From a virus: a stretch of 48,871 nt of DNA. The position numbers and the translations under genes are program-made. Position 1 is the stretch's first letter; the number at the start of each line of letters is the position of its first letter. Under the pieces are notes generated by a model, which searched no databases, was not told where the DNA came from, and saw nothing but the letters and a program-made list of their open reading frames with translations. Shown in pieces: positions 23,942 to 33,062 of the stretch. The stretch covers positions 1 to 48,871 of the IMG/VR virus record IMGVR_UViG_3300044818_000014; one strand, written 5' to 3'.

Positions 23942-24806
23942 GCTACCCCGCCGAGCGCCCGGCGCCCGCCGCCGTCCCGGCCCGCATCGGGCAGGGCACC
24001 GCGGTCGAGCAGTCCCGCGCCGTCGCCGAAGTGCAGGCCGCGATCGTCGTCGCGCAGCAGGTGCCGCGCGACATCAACTCGGCCATCTCCGAGATGCGCC
24101 AGTCCTGCCAGCAGATGTTCCTCGCCGAGCGTGCGTTCTTCCGCTACTCCCGCGGCTCCGGGAACATCACCGGCGCCTCCGTGCACCTCGCCCGCGAACT
24201 CGCCCGCTGTTGGGGCAACATCCAATACGGGCTCGTCGAGATGCGCCGCGACGACGAGTTCGGGCAGTCCGAGATGCAGGCGTTCGCCTGGGACGTCGAG
24301 AAGAACTCCCGCAACAGCTCGACGTTCATCGTCCCTCACAAGAGGGACCAGAAAGGCGGCCCGAAGCAACTCACCGACATGCGGGACATCTACGAGAACA
24401 ACGCGAACAACGGCGCCCGCCGCGTCCGTGAAGCGATCTTCGCGATCCTGCCGCCCTGGTTCGTCGAAGAGGCCAAGCAGATCTGCACGAAGACGCTGGC
24501 CGACGGCGGCGGGAAGCCGCTCCCGCAGCGCATCGCGGACGCCATCCGCGCGTTCGAGGGCATCGGCGTGACGCAGGACCGCATCGAAACGAAGCTGGGC
24601 CGGCCGTCGGGGAAGTGGACGGAGCACGATGTCGCGGAGCTGCTGGTCGCGTTCCAGTCCATCAACCGCGGCGAGGTCACGGCGGACGACGAGTTCCCGC
24701 TGCCGCGGGTGACGGTCGACGAGATCCAGCAGCAGGCGGCCGCGGCTCCGGCTGAGGGGTCGTCGGAGTGGCCAACGGCCGCGCAGACCGGGGCGGGGGC
24801 GCACCA

Positions 24807-24810
<4 letters not shown>
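23938..24810 (+). CDS. Putative single-strand annealing protein
   Basis: 290 residues, GTG start in a GTGA overlap with the RecE-like gene. The core (RYSRGSGNITGASVHLAREL; GLVEMRRDDEFGQSEMQAFA) is predicted alpha/beta with a Gly-rich loop, and the C-terminus is acidic and Gln/Ala-rich. The tight pairing with a RecE-like nuclease suggests a RecT/Erf/Rad52-type annealing function. The assignment is mainly contextual. Confidence 0.6.
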
Positions 24811-25555
<745 letters not shown>

Positions 25556-25559
<4 letters not shown>

Positions 25560-25894
25560 GGCTCGTCAGCGCGGCCAAGTACGCCGCCCTCCAGACCCGG
25601 CAACAGCGCACCGCCCGCGAACTCGAAGCCGCGGAGAAACTCGCCGCGGAACGTCAGGCCGTCATCACCCGCCAGGCCGCCGAGCTGGTGCGGCTCCGCG
25701 ACACCCACCCCGACACCCCGCTGCCGGCCCCGCAGCCCGCGGCAGGGGACAGGGAGTTGCGGCGTCGGCTGCATCTTGCCGAGCGCACGGTCCGTGGGCT
25801 TCAGGAGCGGCTCGTCGGCATGCAGACGTCGCATGTGGCGGACACGCGGGAGCTGCACGACCTGCGGCAGGGGGGTGGGCGTGATGCCGGTTAG
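25556..25894 (+). CDS. Small coiled-coil protein
   Basis: 112 residues, ATG overlap with the exonuclease stop. Long basic heptad-like helices (ARELEAAEKLAAERQAVITR; RRRLHLAERTVRGLQERLVG) separated by a Pro-rich hinge. Function unknown; in the recombination operon. Confidence 0.65.
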
Positions 25895-26168
25895 CCGCCG
25901 AACGTACGCCGACCTGCACGCCCGCTACGAGGAGCAGGTCGAGAAGACCACGGACGCCGTGCAGGCCCGTGACGAGTCCGTGGCCGCGGCCGCCCGGGTC
26001 GCGCGCCGCTACAACACCCTCGCCCACGTCGTCGCCATGTACGTCTTCACGGCGGAGGAGAACGGCGTCGACATCTCCCCGGCCTCCCTGCGCGCCGCGA
26101 TCGAGCGGGCCCGCATCGACCTGTCTACCGAGTACGCCCGCGCGGGCAGAGACGGAGCCACCACATGA
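25884..26168 (+). CDS. Small helical protein
   Basis: 94 residues; GTG 25881 or ATG 25884. Mostly helical (YADLHARYEEQVEKTTDAVQ; SVAAAARVARRYNTLAHVVA), no catalytic motif. It overlaps the previous gene by 11 nt. Function unknown. Confidence 0.6.
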   Translation: MPVSRRTYADLHARYEEQVEKTTDAVQARDESVAAAARVARRYNTLAHVVAMYVFTAEENGVDISPASLRAAIERARIDLSTEYARAGRDGATT

Positions 26169-26488
26169 CCAGGACCCTCCGCGTCCTTGCGACCAGGACC
26201 CTCCGCGTGTCGCGGCAGATCGTCGCCCCGAACGGCAAGCACCGGCCCCGGCCGCGCCGTCCGCTGCTCCTGCCGGACACGCCGATCGCCCCGCCGGCAG
26301 ACGCAGCGCGGCGCGCGGCGGTGCTCGATGAGGACACGTTGGAGACGCTCCTCGACGGCGGCGACGTGGTGGCCAACGAGTCCGCACCGTGCCCGGCCTG
26401 CGAGCGGACGACGTTCCACGCGATGCACCGGGATGAATCGCGCCGCTGCTGGACGTGCGGTGTGACGACGCTGGCAGGTGCGGCGTGA
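26165..26488 (+). CDS. Zinc-ribbon-like protein with N-terminal repeat
   Basis: 107 residues. The C-terminus carries PCPACERTTFHAM and RRCWTCG, two Cys-x2-Cys knuckles forming a zinc ribbon. The basic N-terminus contains a duplicated TRTLRV element encoded by an 18-bp direct repeat (26167-26184 and 26191-26208). Function unknown; nucleic-acid contact is plausible. Confidence 0.65.
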   Translation: MTRTLRVLATRTLRVSRQIVAPNGKHRPRPRRPLLLPDTPIAPPADAARRAAVLDEDTLETLLDGGDVVANESAPCPACERTTFHAMHRDESRRCWTCGVTTLAGAA

Positions 26489-26805
26489 TGGGCACCGTCA
26501 TCAACATCTCCATCGCGGTCGAGGCCGCGGTCTGCGCGTTCGCGCTGCTTCGGCTGTGCCGCACCCGCCGCCCCGCCCGGGAGCAGTGCGCTGGCGCGAG
26601 GGTCTGGGACACGGTCGCTGAGGCGTGGGTGCCGCTGGCGCCCGGCGCGGTGCCGGGGCCGGGCCAGATGACGGAACGCGAGATCGCCGAGGCCGATGCG
26701 CTGGAGCTGCTGTATCTGGCGCCCGCGTATGACGCCGAGCTGGAGGCCGGATTCGACCGGCTGCGTCAGGCGATCCGCGACGAGCAGCAGAAGGGGGAGT
26801 CGTGA
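26488..26805 (+). CDS. Small membrane-anchored acidic protein
   Basis: 105 residues; ATG 26488 (or GTG 26485). The N-terminal segment VINISIAVEAAVCAFALLRL is hydrophobic and probably a membrane anchor, followed by an acidic helical tail (EREIAEADALELLYL). Function unknown. Confidence 0.6.
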   Translation: MGTVINISIAVEAAVCAFALLRLCRTRRPAREQCAGARVWDTVAEAWVPLAPGAVPGPGQMTEREIAEADALELLYLAPAYDAELEAGFDRLRQAIRDEQQKGES

Positions 26806-27395
26806 CCACCCTGTTCGAGATCACGCCTGAGGTTCCGGCCGCCACCCCGGCGGCCCGGCCGCGGCCCCTGCGAGTAGCAGGCCTCGACGTGTCGCTCACC
26901 GGCACCGCAATCGCCACCGCCGGCGGGACCGTGCGCATCCCCACCAAGGGCAAGCGCAAGGACACCCTGATCGTCCGGCATCAACGGCTCCAGAACATCG
27001 CCCGCCAGACCCTCGAAGCCGTCGGGATCGTCGACCTCGCCGTCATCGAAGGCCCGTCCTACCACTCCGTGGGCGGCTCTCCGTGGGACCGCGGCGGCCT
27101 GTGGTGGCTCATCGTCGACGGCCTGCTCGACCGTGAGATCCCCACCGCTGTCATGCCGCCCATGTGCCGGGCCAAGTACGCCACCGGTTCTGGGGCGGCC
27201 CGCAAGCAGCACGTCATCGACGCTGTGGAGAAGACGTACGGAGTCACCGTGGGGTCGGATGACGAGGCCGATGCGATCGCGCTGAGGGCGGCGGGCCTCG
27301 ACTGGGCAGGGCAGCCGCTCGTCGTGCTGCCTGAGACCTACCGCGGTGCGCTCCTCAACTGCGAGTGGCCCGAGCGCGAGGCGGTGACCCTCTGA
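26802..27395 (+). CDS. RuvC-like Holliday junction resolvase
   Basis: 197 residues, GTG start. The RNase H-like fold carries the usual acidic set: GLDVSLTGTA (D29), VIEGPSY (E~83) and DDEADAIAL (D/E ~154-158). Such phage RuvC-like proteins cut four-way or branched DNA before packaging or during recombination. It is in the same operon as the RecE-like and DnaQ-like nucleases. A second junction nuclease (endonuclease VII type) is encoded at 37699. Confidence 0.85.
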   Translation: MTTLFEITPEVPAATPAARPRPLRVAGLDVSLTGTAIATAGGTVRIPTKGKRKDTLIVRHQRLQNIARQTLEAVGIVDLAVIEGPSYHSVGGSPWDRGGLWWLIVDGLLDREIPTAVMPPMCRAKYATGSGAARKQHVIDAVEKTYGVTVGSDDEADAIALRAAGLDWAGQPLVVLPETYRGALLNCEWPEREAVTL

Positions 27396-28270
27396 TGCCC
27401 CGCCACCCCAACGCCACCCGCGAACAGATCGAAGCCGCCCTCCGGGCAGGCAAGCCCACCCTCACCATCGCCACCGAACTCCGCGTCGACCGCGGACGCG
27501 TCCGCCGCATCCGCAACGACCTGGACCTCCCCGCGTTCGTTCCCGCCGAACAGACCCGCACCCCTCAACAGAAGTGGGCCACATACGCCCGCACCCTCGA
27601 CGACGGCCACATGGAATGGACCGGCGAACGCGTCGGCACCGCCGGCACCCCGGTCATGCGCTACAAGGACCAGTGCCTCAGCCCCACCGCGCTCGCCTTC
27701 GAACTGCGGCACGGACGCCCCCCCCAGGGCTACGCAATCGCCGACTGCGGGCTCAAGCACTGCATCGCACCCAACCACGTCAACGACGAACCCGGACGCC
27801 TCCAAGCCCGCCGCGCACTCCACAACGGCGGCCCGCGGAAGCCCTGCTCGTACGGCCACGACCAGAACGAGCACGGCAAGTTCGACCCCACCGGCCGCGC
27901 GTACTGCGGCCTGTGCAAAGCCCTCCACAAACAGGAGCGCCGCGATCCGCTGGCCCCCAAGCGGGAGCGCACACGCCCGCGGCCCACCTCGCTGGAGGAC
28001 GTCTTCCACGCCCACATCGAGGAGGCCGACGCCGGACACGTCCGATGGGCCGGACCGGTCATGCACCGTACGCCGGCCGTGAAGTTCGACGGCCGGACGG
28101 AGTCCGCGTTCCGGGTCGCGTTCCGCCTGCATCACGGGCGTGACCCGGAGGGACTGGCGATGCCCACCTGCGGTGTGCCGTTGTGCGTGGCGGGCGGGCA
28201 TCTGGAGGACCGGCCGATGCGGCAGTTGTCGCGGCTGCTGTTCGAGTCGATCTTCGGGGAGGCGTCGTGA
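27395..28270 (+). CDS. HTH protein with two degenerate HNH modules
   Basis: 291 residues, ATGA start. The N-terminal ~50 residues (TREQIEAALRAGKPTLTIAT then RVDRGRVRRIRND) form a helix-turn-helix. Two later modules, about residues 70-130 and 214-272, share GH-[MV]-x-W-[TA]-G, then F-x-L-x-HGR-x-P-x-G and CG-x3-C-x4-H, the layout of actinobacterial HNH proteins. The His of the usual DH catalytic motif is absent in both, so nuclease activity is doubtful. The modules flank a Cys-x2-Cys knuckle (YCGLC). The same module is fused to WhiB in the next gene. Confidence 0.75.
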   Translation: MPRHPNATREQIEAALRAGKPTLTIATELRVDRGRVRRIRNDLDLPAFVPAEQTRTPQQKWATYARTLDDGHMEWTGERVGTAGTPVMRYKDQCLSPTALAFELRHGRPPQGYAIADCGLKHCIAPNHVNDEPGRLQARRALHNGGPRKPCSYGHDQNEHGKFDPTGRAYCGLCKALHKQERRDPLAPKRERTRPRPTSLEDVFHAHIEEADAGHVRWAGPVMHRTPAVKFDGRTESAFRVAFRLHHGRDPEGLAMPTCGVPLCVAGGHLEDRPMRQLSRLLFESIFGEAS

Positions 28271-28830
28271 GCGCCTACACCGGGCAGGTCCCCGACACCG
28301 AACCCGCAGGCCAGTGGACCACGCAAGGCCCCTGCCGCGACGACCCCGAACGTATGTACCCCGGCACCCTCGCAGCCGAGATCGAGGAAGCCAAGGCCGT
28401 CTGCCGCCGCTGCCCCGTCATGGAGCAGTGCCTGCAGTGGGCGCTGGAGACCCGCGAGCCGTTCGGCGTGTGGGGTGGCACGTCGGAGGCGGACCGGCGC
28501 GCCTACTTCCGGCGGCGCGGCTACCACCTGAAGAACCTCGACAGCGACTTCGAGGAGGGCGCTGGCCCGGCCCGCACTCTTCGGTCCCTGTGGGCTGAAC
28601 GCACGCTCGCTGGCGGCGGGCACATGGCCTGGACGGGGTCGGTGCCGGTGAGTTTCCAGGGCCGCGTGTATACGCCGCACCGGATCGGGTTCGAGCTGGA
28701 CCGTGGCCGGTCGCCGGTGGGGCTGGTGCGTGCGCGGTGCGGGGTGGCGGGGTGTGTGCTGCCTGCTCATCTTGCGGACCAGGTGGAGCGGGCTGAGGCG
28801 CGTGCGGCACAGACGGCGATCGCGTCATGA
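28267..28830 (+). CDS. WhiB-like regulator fused to a degenerate HNH module
   Basis: 187 residues, GTG start in a GTGA overlap. The N-terminal half is a WhiB domain with C23-x22-C46-x2-C49-x5-C55 for a 4Fe-4S cluster and the FGVWGG turn. WhiB proteins act with the primary sigma factor and respond to redox or NO; phage copies can alter host transcription. Residues ~118-175 carry the GHMAWTG...CG-x3-C-x4-H module also found twice in the preceding protein, again lacking the catalytic His. The fusion is unusual; WhiB proteins are normally ~80-130 residues. Confidence 0.85.
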   Translation: MSAYTGQVPDTEPAGQWTTQGPCRDDPERMYPGTLAAEIEEAKAVCRRCPVMEQCLQWALETREPFGVWGGTSEADRRAYFRRRGYHLKNLDSDFEEGAGPARTLRSLWAERTLAGGGHMAWTGSVPVSFQGRVYTPHRIGFELDRGRSPVGLVRARCGVAGCVLPAHLADQVERAEARAAQTAIAS

Positions 28831-29114
28831 CCGGCCCCCGGCGCCGCGCATGCGACGTGCCATGGCTGCCTCACGGACTCGACCGGCCACGCCTCTTCCC
28901 CGCCGGGTGGCGCTGCTCGAAACACACCCCGAACGCGGTCCGTGGACTGCCCGAGGTTCCGGCCGGGCCGGGCTGGCCGGCCGCCGCATGGACGACGCCG
29001 TCCCCGATCAGCGACTCACGGGTGCATGACGCCCGAGCGATCGCCTCGGGGAAGCGCCGGTCCAGCCCGGCCGCGTATCGGGCGGCGCAGCAGGCGGTGC
29101 ATCGGTCCACCTGA
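28827..29114 (+). CDS. Small basic protein, end of early operon
   Basis: 95 residues, ATGA start. Pro/Arg/Ala-rich, with two Cys residues and no recognised motif (WLPHGLDRPRLFPAGWRCSK). It is the last gene before a strong terminator. Function unknown. Confidence 0.55.
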   Translation: MTGPRRRACDVPWLPHGLDRPRLFPAGWRCSKHTPNAVRGLPEVPAGPGWPAAAWTTPSPISDSRVHDARAIASGKRRSSPAAYRAAQQAVHRST

Positions 29115-29158
29115 CTGGCGGCCGACCTGACGGCGTCCCCCACGCCGCGGCCGCCCCC

Positions 29159-29196
29159 GGGCCCGCCCCCGCCTTCCCCCGCCTGGGGGCGGGCCC
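29159..29196. terminator. Hairpin at end of early operon
   Basis: A perfect 12-bp stem (GGGCCCGCCCCC at 29159-29170 with 29185-29196) and a 14-nt loop, then a smaller hairpin at 29213-29232. It separates the rightward operon from the convergent antitoxin gene and probably works both ways. Confidence 0.6.
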
Positions 29197-29254
29197 ACCC
29201 CACACAGCACGAAGCCCCACCGAAGCGGGGCCAGGACGAGAGGAGGAGACGGTG

Positions 29255-29449
29255 TCAGGACTCGGCGGATTCCGCCTGCCGCTTCGCCTCGATGGCCTCG
29301 GCCTCGGGCACGGGCACGAGCGCAGCGACGCGCCGGCCGTGGCTCGTGACGTACGTGATCCGGCCGCGAACGGCGGTGTCGTTCAGGACCTCGGACATGG
29401 TCGCCCGCAGTTCGCGGATTCCGATCTCGGCGCTTGTGGTCGCAGGCAT
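29255..29449 (-). CDS. Phd/YefM-type antitoxin, orphan
   Basis: 64 residues, ATG at 29449. The sequence EIGIRELRATMSEVLNDTAV then GRITYVTSHGRRVAALVPV is the N-terminal DNA-binding fold of Phd/YefM antitoxins (beta-alpha with the RELR turn and RITYVTxHGR strand). No toxin gene lies beside it on either strand. It could neutralise a host toxin or act as a regulator. Palindromic sequence at 29480-29494 upstream may be its operator. Confidence 0.75.
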   Translation of the reverse strand: MPATTSAEIGIRELRATMSEVLNDTAVRGRITYVTSHGRRVAALVPVPEAEAIEAKRQAESAES

Positions 29450-29479
29450 ACACACATGGTAGCTGGGGTTCACCAGAGA

Positions 29480-29494
29480 ACATATGTGTACACA
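29480..29494. promoter_or_regulatory. Overlapping palindromes between antitoxin and replication operon
   Basis: ACATATGT (29480-29487) and TGTGTACACA (29485-29494) are perfect palindromes in the divergent region between the antitoxin start and the gene at 29614. Phd proteins bind similar short palindromes, so autoregulation is plausible. Confidence 0.45.
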
Positions 29495-29613
29495 AATCCG
29501 GTAGGATCTGAGGCAGAGGAGCCGCCTGTGAAACCGCCCTGACTGGGGCCTGCCAGGCATGCCCTGACCAGCCACTTCACCCCAGGAACTCAGCGAGAAA
29601 GGCACCACCGCAC

Positions 29614-29979
29614 ATGACCGTTCAGCCCGACACCGAGCACGACGACGAGTTCGCCTTCTTCCTCGCCCAACACAGTCGAGGCGAAGCCCACGCCCAGATC
29701 AGCGGCGAACTCCGCGAACTCCTCACCGCGGTTCAGGAACACGGCCGCAAGGGCGCCCTCGTCATCAAGGTCAACGTCGAACCCCCCAAGGGCCACGTCG
29801 ACGGCCAGCCCCTCCTCGTCTCCGTCGAGTCCGAGCTGAAGGCACCCCGCCCGATCGCCCCGCCGTCCATGTACTTCGTCGACGACGACGGCCGCCCCAC
29901 CCGCAACGACCCCCGCCAGATCGCCGCATTCGACGTGCGCGACATCAACACCGCCACCGGCGAGATCAAGGACATCTGA
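29614..29979 (+). CDS. Conserved phage protein upstream of DUF2303
   Basis: 121 residues, acidic. The core LVIKVNVEPPKGHVDGQPLL is followed by SMYFVDDDGRPTRNDPRQIA. It is paired with the DUF2303 gene and starts the replication-region operon. Function unknown. Confidence 0.7.
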   Translation: MTVQPDTEHDDEFAFFLAQHSRGEAHAQISGELRELLTAVQEHGRKGALVIKVNVEPPKGHVDGQPLLVSVESELKAPRPIAPPSMYFVDDDGRPTRNDPRQIAAFDVRDINTATGEIKDI

Positions 29980-29981
29980 CC

Positions 29982-30794
29982 GTGACCAACACCGACAACG
30001 TCCCCGCCATCACTGCGCTCGCACAACAGGCCCTCGCCCCCAAGCAGGTCGAGGCCGGCGGGATCTACCTCGTCGCCACCGCCACCGGTCACGTCGAGCG
30101 CGTCGACCTCACCGGCCCCGAGCACACCGGCAGCATCGCCCGGAAGACCGGCAGCACCATCGTTCGTGACGCCGCCTCCTTCCTCACCTACTACGGCAAG
30201 CACAAGGACGACGCGACCGAGGTCTACTCCGACGTCGAGAAGCTGTCCGTCACCGCGGTCCTCGACGCACACGCCGCGGACAAGCCCGGCTTCGGCGAGC
30301 ACCGCCTCCAACTCGCGCTGCGCCGCACCAAGGCATGGCAGGAGTGGCTCAACCTCGACGGCCGCCTCGTCGGCCAGGACGAGTTCGCGAACTTCCTGGA
30401 GGACCACCTCCCCAACCTCGTCGACCCGGACGCGGCGACGATGCTGGAGATCGCGCAGTCCATCAAGGCGACCACGAAGGCCGAGTTCCAGAGCAGCAGC
30501 CGACTCCAGTCCGGTGAGCGGAAGTTCGCGTTCGTCGAGGACACGAAGGCCAGTGCGGGCGCGAAGGGCGACCTCGCGATCCCTGAGACCTTCAAGATCG
30601 CAGTGCCGCCGTTCGAAGGCGCCGACGCGTACTCGATGACCGCGCGCTTCAAGTACCGGCTCGGCGGCGGACAGCTCGCGCTCGGCTTCAAGCTGGAGCA
30701 GCCCGAGGAGCGTGCGAAGGCCGCGTTCGCCGACGTCCTCGCCGCGATCGCCGAAGGCATCGACTCGCCGATCCTCAACGGGACGCCCGCCTGA
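29982..30794 (+). CDS. DUF2303 family phage protein
   Basis: 270 residues, GTG start 3 nt after the previous stop. ASFLTYYGKHKDDATEVYSD, HRLQLALRRTKAWQEWLNLD and LPNLVDPDAATMLEIAQSIK are typical of DUF2303 proteins, which are frequent in phages next to recombination and replication genes. The biochemical role is unknown; association with ssDNA recombination is inferred from context. Confidence 0.8.
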   Translation: MTNTDNVPAITALAQQALAPKQVEAGGIYLVATATGHVERVDLTGPEHTGSIARKTGSTIVRDAASFLTYYGKHKDDATEVYSDVEKLSVTAVLDAHAADKPGFGEHRLQLALRRTKAWQEWLNLDGRLVGQDEFANFLEDHLPNLVDPDAATMLEIAQSIKATTKAEFQSSSRLQSGERKFAFVEDTKASAGAKGDLAIPETFKIAVPPFEGADAYSMTARFKYRLGGGQLALGFKLEQPEERAKAAFADVLAAIAEGIDSPILNGTPA

Positions 30795-31087
30795 TGGCCG
30801 GGGCCCGCACGCGGGGCGGCGCCGACTCCCGCTGCCCCGCGTGCCGGGCCCCCGTCATCACCCAGCTCGTCGGCAACCGGGCCGCACTCAACGTCACCGC
30901 CGACCTCACCCCCCTCACACCCGCCCAACAGGCCGCCGTACGCGAACCCAACCGGCTCATCTGGTGCCTGCGCACCAACAGCCTCGGCCACCGACGACTC
31001 CTGTGGCTCGACCCCTGGCACCCGCCCGACTGCCCCCGCGGCATCCACGTCACCGAACACCGCTGCCCGCCCACCACCCTGTTCTAA
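30794..31087 (+). CDS. Small Cys-rich protein before the helicase gene
   Basis: 97 residues, ATGA start. Cysteines occur as CPAC at ~14-17, one near residue 58, and CP/CPP near residues 80 and 91. It may be a zinc-binding protein. It is tightly coupled to DUF2303 and the helicase gene. Function unknown. Confidence 0.6.
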   Translation: MAGARTRGGADSRCPACRAPVITQLVGNRAALNVTADLTPLTPAQQAAVREPNRLIWCLRTNSLGHRRLLWLDPWHPPDCPRGIHVTEHRCPPTTLF

Positions 31088-31101
31088 GAGGAGACCTGCC
31101 C

Positions 31102-33006
31102 GTGGAGAACGTCCGCCACATGCCGCGCGACCAGGCGGACCACGACGGCCCCGAACAGTACGACGCTGAGCGGTACGTCCTCGGCGGATGCATGCACCAG
31201 CCCAAGGACGTCCCCGCCGTCCGCGCCGTCATCGCCCGAGGCGACTTCGCCCTGCCTCAGCACGAGCTCATCTGGGACGTCATCGGCCACCTCCACGACC
31301 ACGGCCAGCCCCTCACACCGCTCACGCTCCGACTCGAACTCGAAGCACGCAAGGAACTGCGTCGCGCAGGCGGCCTCACCTACATCAACCAGCTCGGCGA
31401 CTACGCCCTCGACGCCGAGTACCACGCGCACATCGTCCGCCGCCAAGCAGACCTACGCGCCGAAGCCAACCTCGGCCGCCGCATCGTCCAGCAGGCCACC
31501 GCCCCCGACGCCGAACCGGGCCAGGCCGTCACCTTCATCGACGACTACCTCCAGCGGCAGAAGGAACGCTCCGCCGGACGCTCCGGCGACCCCGCAGACG
31601 CCCTCCTCGCAGAACTCCTCGACGCCTCCAGCCTCGACAACATGCCCACCCTGGAGCCCCTCGTCGGGGACCTCCTCCACCTCGACAGCCTGGCCCGGGT
31701 CGTCGGCCCGTCCGGCCACATGAAGAGCTTCATGGTCATCGACTTCGCCGCCCACGTCGGCACCGGCATGAAGTGGCACGGCCACCACGTCCGCCAAGGC
31801 ACTGTCGTCTACCTCGTCGCCGAGGGCGCCCGCGGCATCCGCAAGCGCGTCCGCGCGTGGGAGAAGCACCACGGCATCAAGATGACCGACGTCCTCTTCC
31901 TGCCCCGCCCCGTCCAGGCGATGAGCCCCGAGTGGGACACCCTCATCGAGGCGATGCGCCGCCTCGAACCGGCGATGATCGTCATCGACACCCAGGCCCG
32001 CATCTCCGTCGGCGTCGAGGAGAACTCAGCCAAAGAGTTGGGCCTCGTCGTCGACCGCATGGAACAGCTCCGCGCCGCCACCGGCGCGTGCGTCCTCGTC
32101 ATCCACCACACCGGGCACGTCGGCGAGCACGGCCGCGGCAGCTCCTCCGCCAAAGGCGCGTTGCAGTCCGAGCTTCACGTGTCGAAGAAGGGCGACCGCG
32201 CCGCCAACATCGTCATCACCCTGAAGACCGGCAAGCAGAAGGACGACGAGGAGGGCAGCGACCTCCAGTTCGGGCTGAAGGTCGTCACCCTCGACGGGGA
32301 GTACAAGCCCGACGGCCGGCCGGTCACGTCGGTGGTGCTGGAGTCCCTCGACATGCGGCCGCCCGAGCTGGTCAAGGGCTCGCCGGAGTGGCTCGTCTCG
32401 GTCCTGGACCGGGCGCAGGTCTCGCTCTCCTGGGGTAGCCCGCGGGTCATCAAGTGGTGCGCTGAGTACGGCATCCAGATGCGCAAGGACAAGATCGAAG
32501 AGGCCGTCCGTCTGCGGAAGCGCCGGGACTCCTTCGACGAGGCGCAAATGGGGACGGGGGATGACATCCCGCGGCCCTATATCGGGGCGGGGGATGACGA
32601 GTCGGACACCGAGGCTTCAGGGGTGTCCGGTTCGCCCTTAAATACCTCCCCCCAAACCTCCCCCGCGATCTTGAACGGCCAACTCCCCCACGATCTTGGG
32701 GGGAGGTCGGGGGAGTTCGGGCAAAACCCCACGTCAAACCTCCCCCCAGCTTCGGGGGGAGGTCGGGGGGAGCCCCTAACAGCACCTCCCTCCCCCCGCC
32801 CCTCCTCTAGGGAGGGGGGAGGTGCGGGGGACACCAGGGAAACCACCACCCCCACCGGACCCCCCTGCCGCATCTGCGACCGCCCCATGACAACCGACTG
32901 GGCAGGCCGCGGATACGACACCCACATCGGCTGCGACCCCACCACCGGCAGCCACCCCGACCGACCCCAACACCCCACCGCGAACGACCACCACGGCGCC
33001 GCCTGA
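31102..33006 (+). CDS. Replicative helicase, DnaB-N / RepA-like ATPase with repeat-rich linker
   Basis: 634 residues, GTG start after AGAGGAG. Residues ~18-125 resemble a DnaB N-terminal domain (EQYDAERYVLGGCMHQPKDV; GGLTYINQLGDYAL). An AAA/RecA-type ATPase follows with a Walker A variant GPSGHMKS (~203), Walker B MIVIDTQA (~292) and VLVIHHTGHVG, as in RepA/AAA_25 helicases. Residues ~510-590 form a Gly/Pro/Ser-rich linker whose DNA is an inverted-repeat array. The C-terminus has a small zinc site (CRICDRPM and a later His-x2-Cys). The protein probably unwinds the phage origin. Confidence 0.87.
   Translation: MENVRHMPRDQADHDGPEQYDAERYVLGGCMHQPKDVPAVRAVIARGDFALPQHELIWDVIGHLHDHGQPLTPLTLRLELEARKELRRAGGLTYINQLGDYALDAEYHAHIVRRQADLRAEANLGRRIVQQATAPDAEPGQAVTFIDDYLQRQKERSAGRSGDPADALLAELLDASSLDNMPTLEPLVGDLLHLDSLARVVGPSGHMKSFMVIDFAAHVGTGMKWHGHHVRQGTVVYLVAEGARGIRKRVRAWEKHHGIKMTDVLFLPRPVQAMSPEWDTLIEAMRRLEPAMIVIDTQARISVGVEENSAKELGLVVDRMEQLRAATGACVLVIHHTGHVGEHGRGSSSAKGALQSELHVSKKGDRAANIVITLKTGKQKDDEEGSDLQFGLKVVTLDGEYKPDGRPVTSVVLESLDMRPPELVKGSPEWLVSVLDRAQVSLSWGSPRVIKWCAEYGIQMRKDKIEEAVRLRKRRDSFDEAQMGTGDDIPRPYIGAGDDESDTEASGVSGSPLNTSPQTSPAILNGQLPHDLGGRSGEFGQNPTSNLPPASGGGRGEPLTAPPSPRPSSREGGGAGDTRETTTPTGPPCRICDRPMTTDWAGRGYDTHIGCDPTTGSHPDRPQHPTANDHHGAA
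32644..32823. repeat. Iteron-like inverted-repeat array in helicase gene (candidate origin)
   Basis: The 10-mer ACCTCCCCCC occurs at 32644 and 32738 in the plus sense and as GGGGGGAGGT at 32698, 32754 and 32814 in the minus sense, with a one-base variant at 32656. Pairs form hairpins (for example 32738-32747 with 32754-32763). The G-runs could also form quadruplexes. AT-rich TTAAATA lies just upstream (32639-32645). The array encodes a low-complexity linker, so DNA structure rather than protein sequence seems to be selected. Confidence 0.6.
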
Positions 33007-33062
33007 CCCCGGCCCAACTGCCACCCACCCCAACCAGACAAAACCCGCCAAGGAGCCACTGC

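Noticed and set aside
32637-32830. CRISPR-like or simple tandem repeat
   Set aside because: Repeat units occur in both orientations with variable spacing and form hairpins; no regular spacers.
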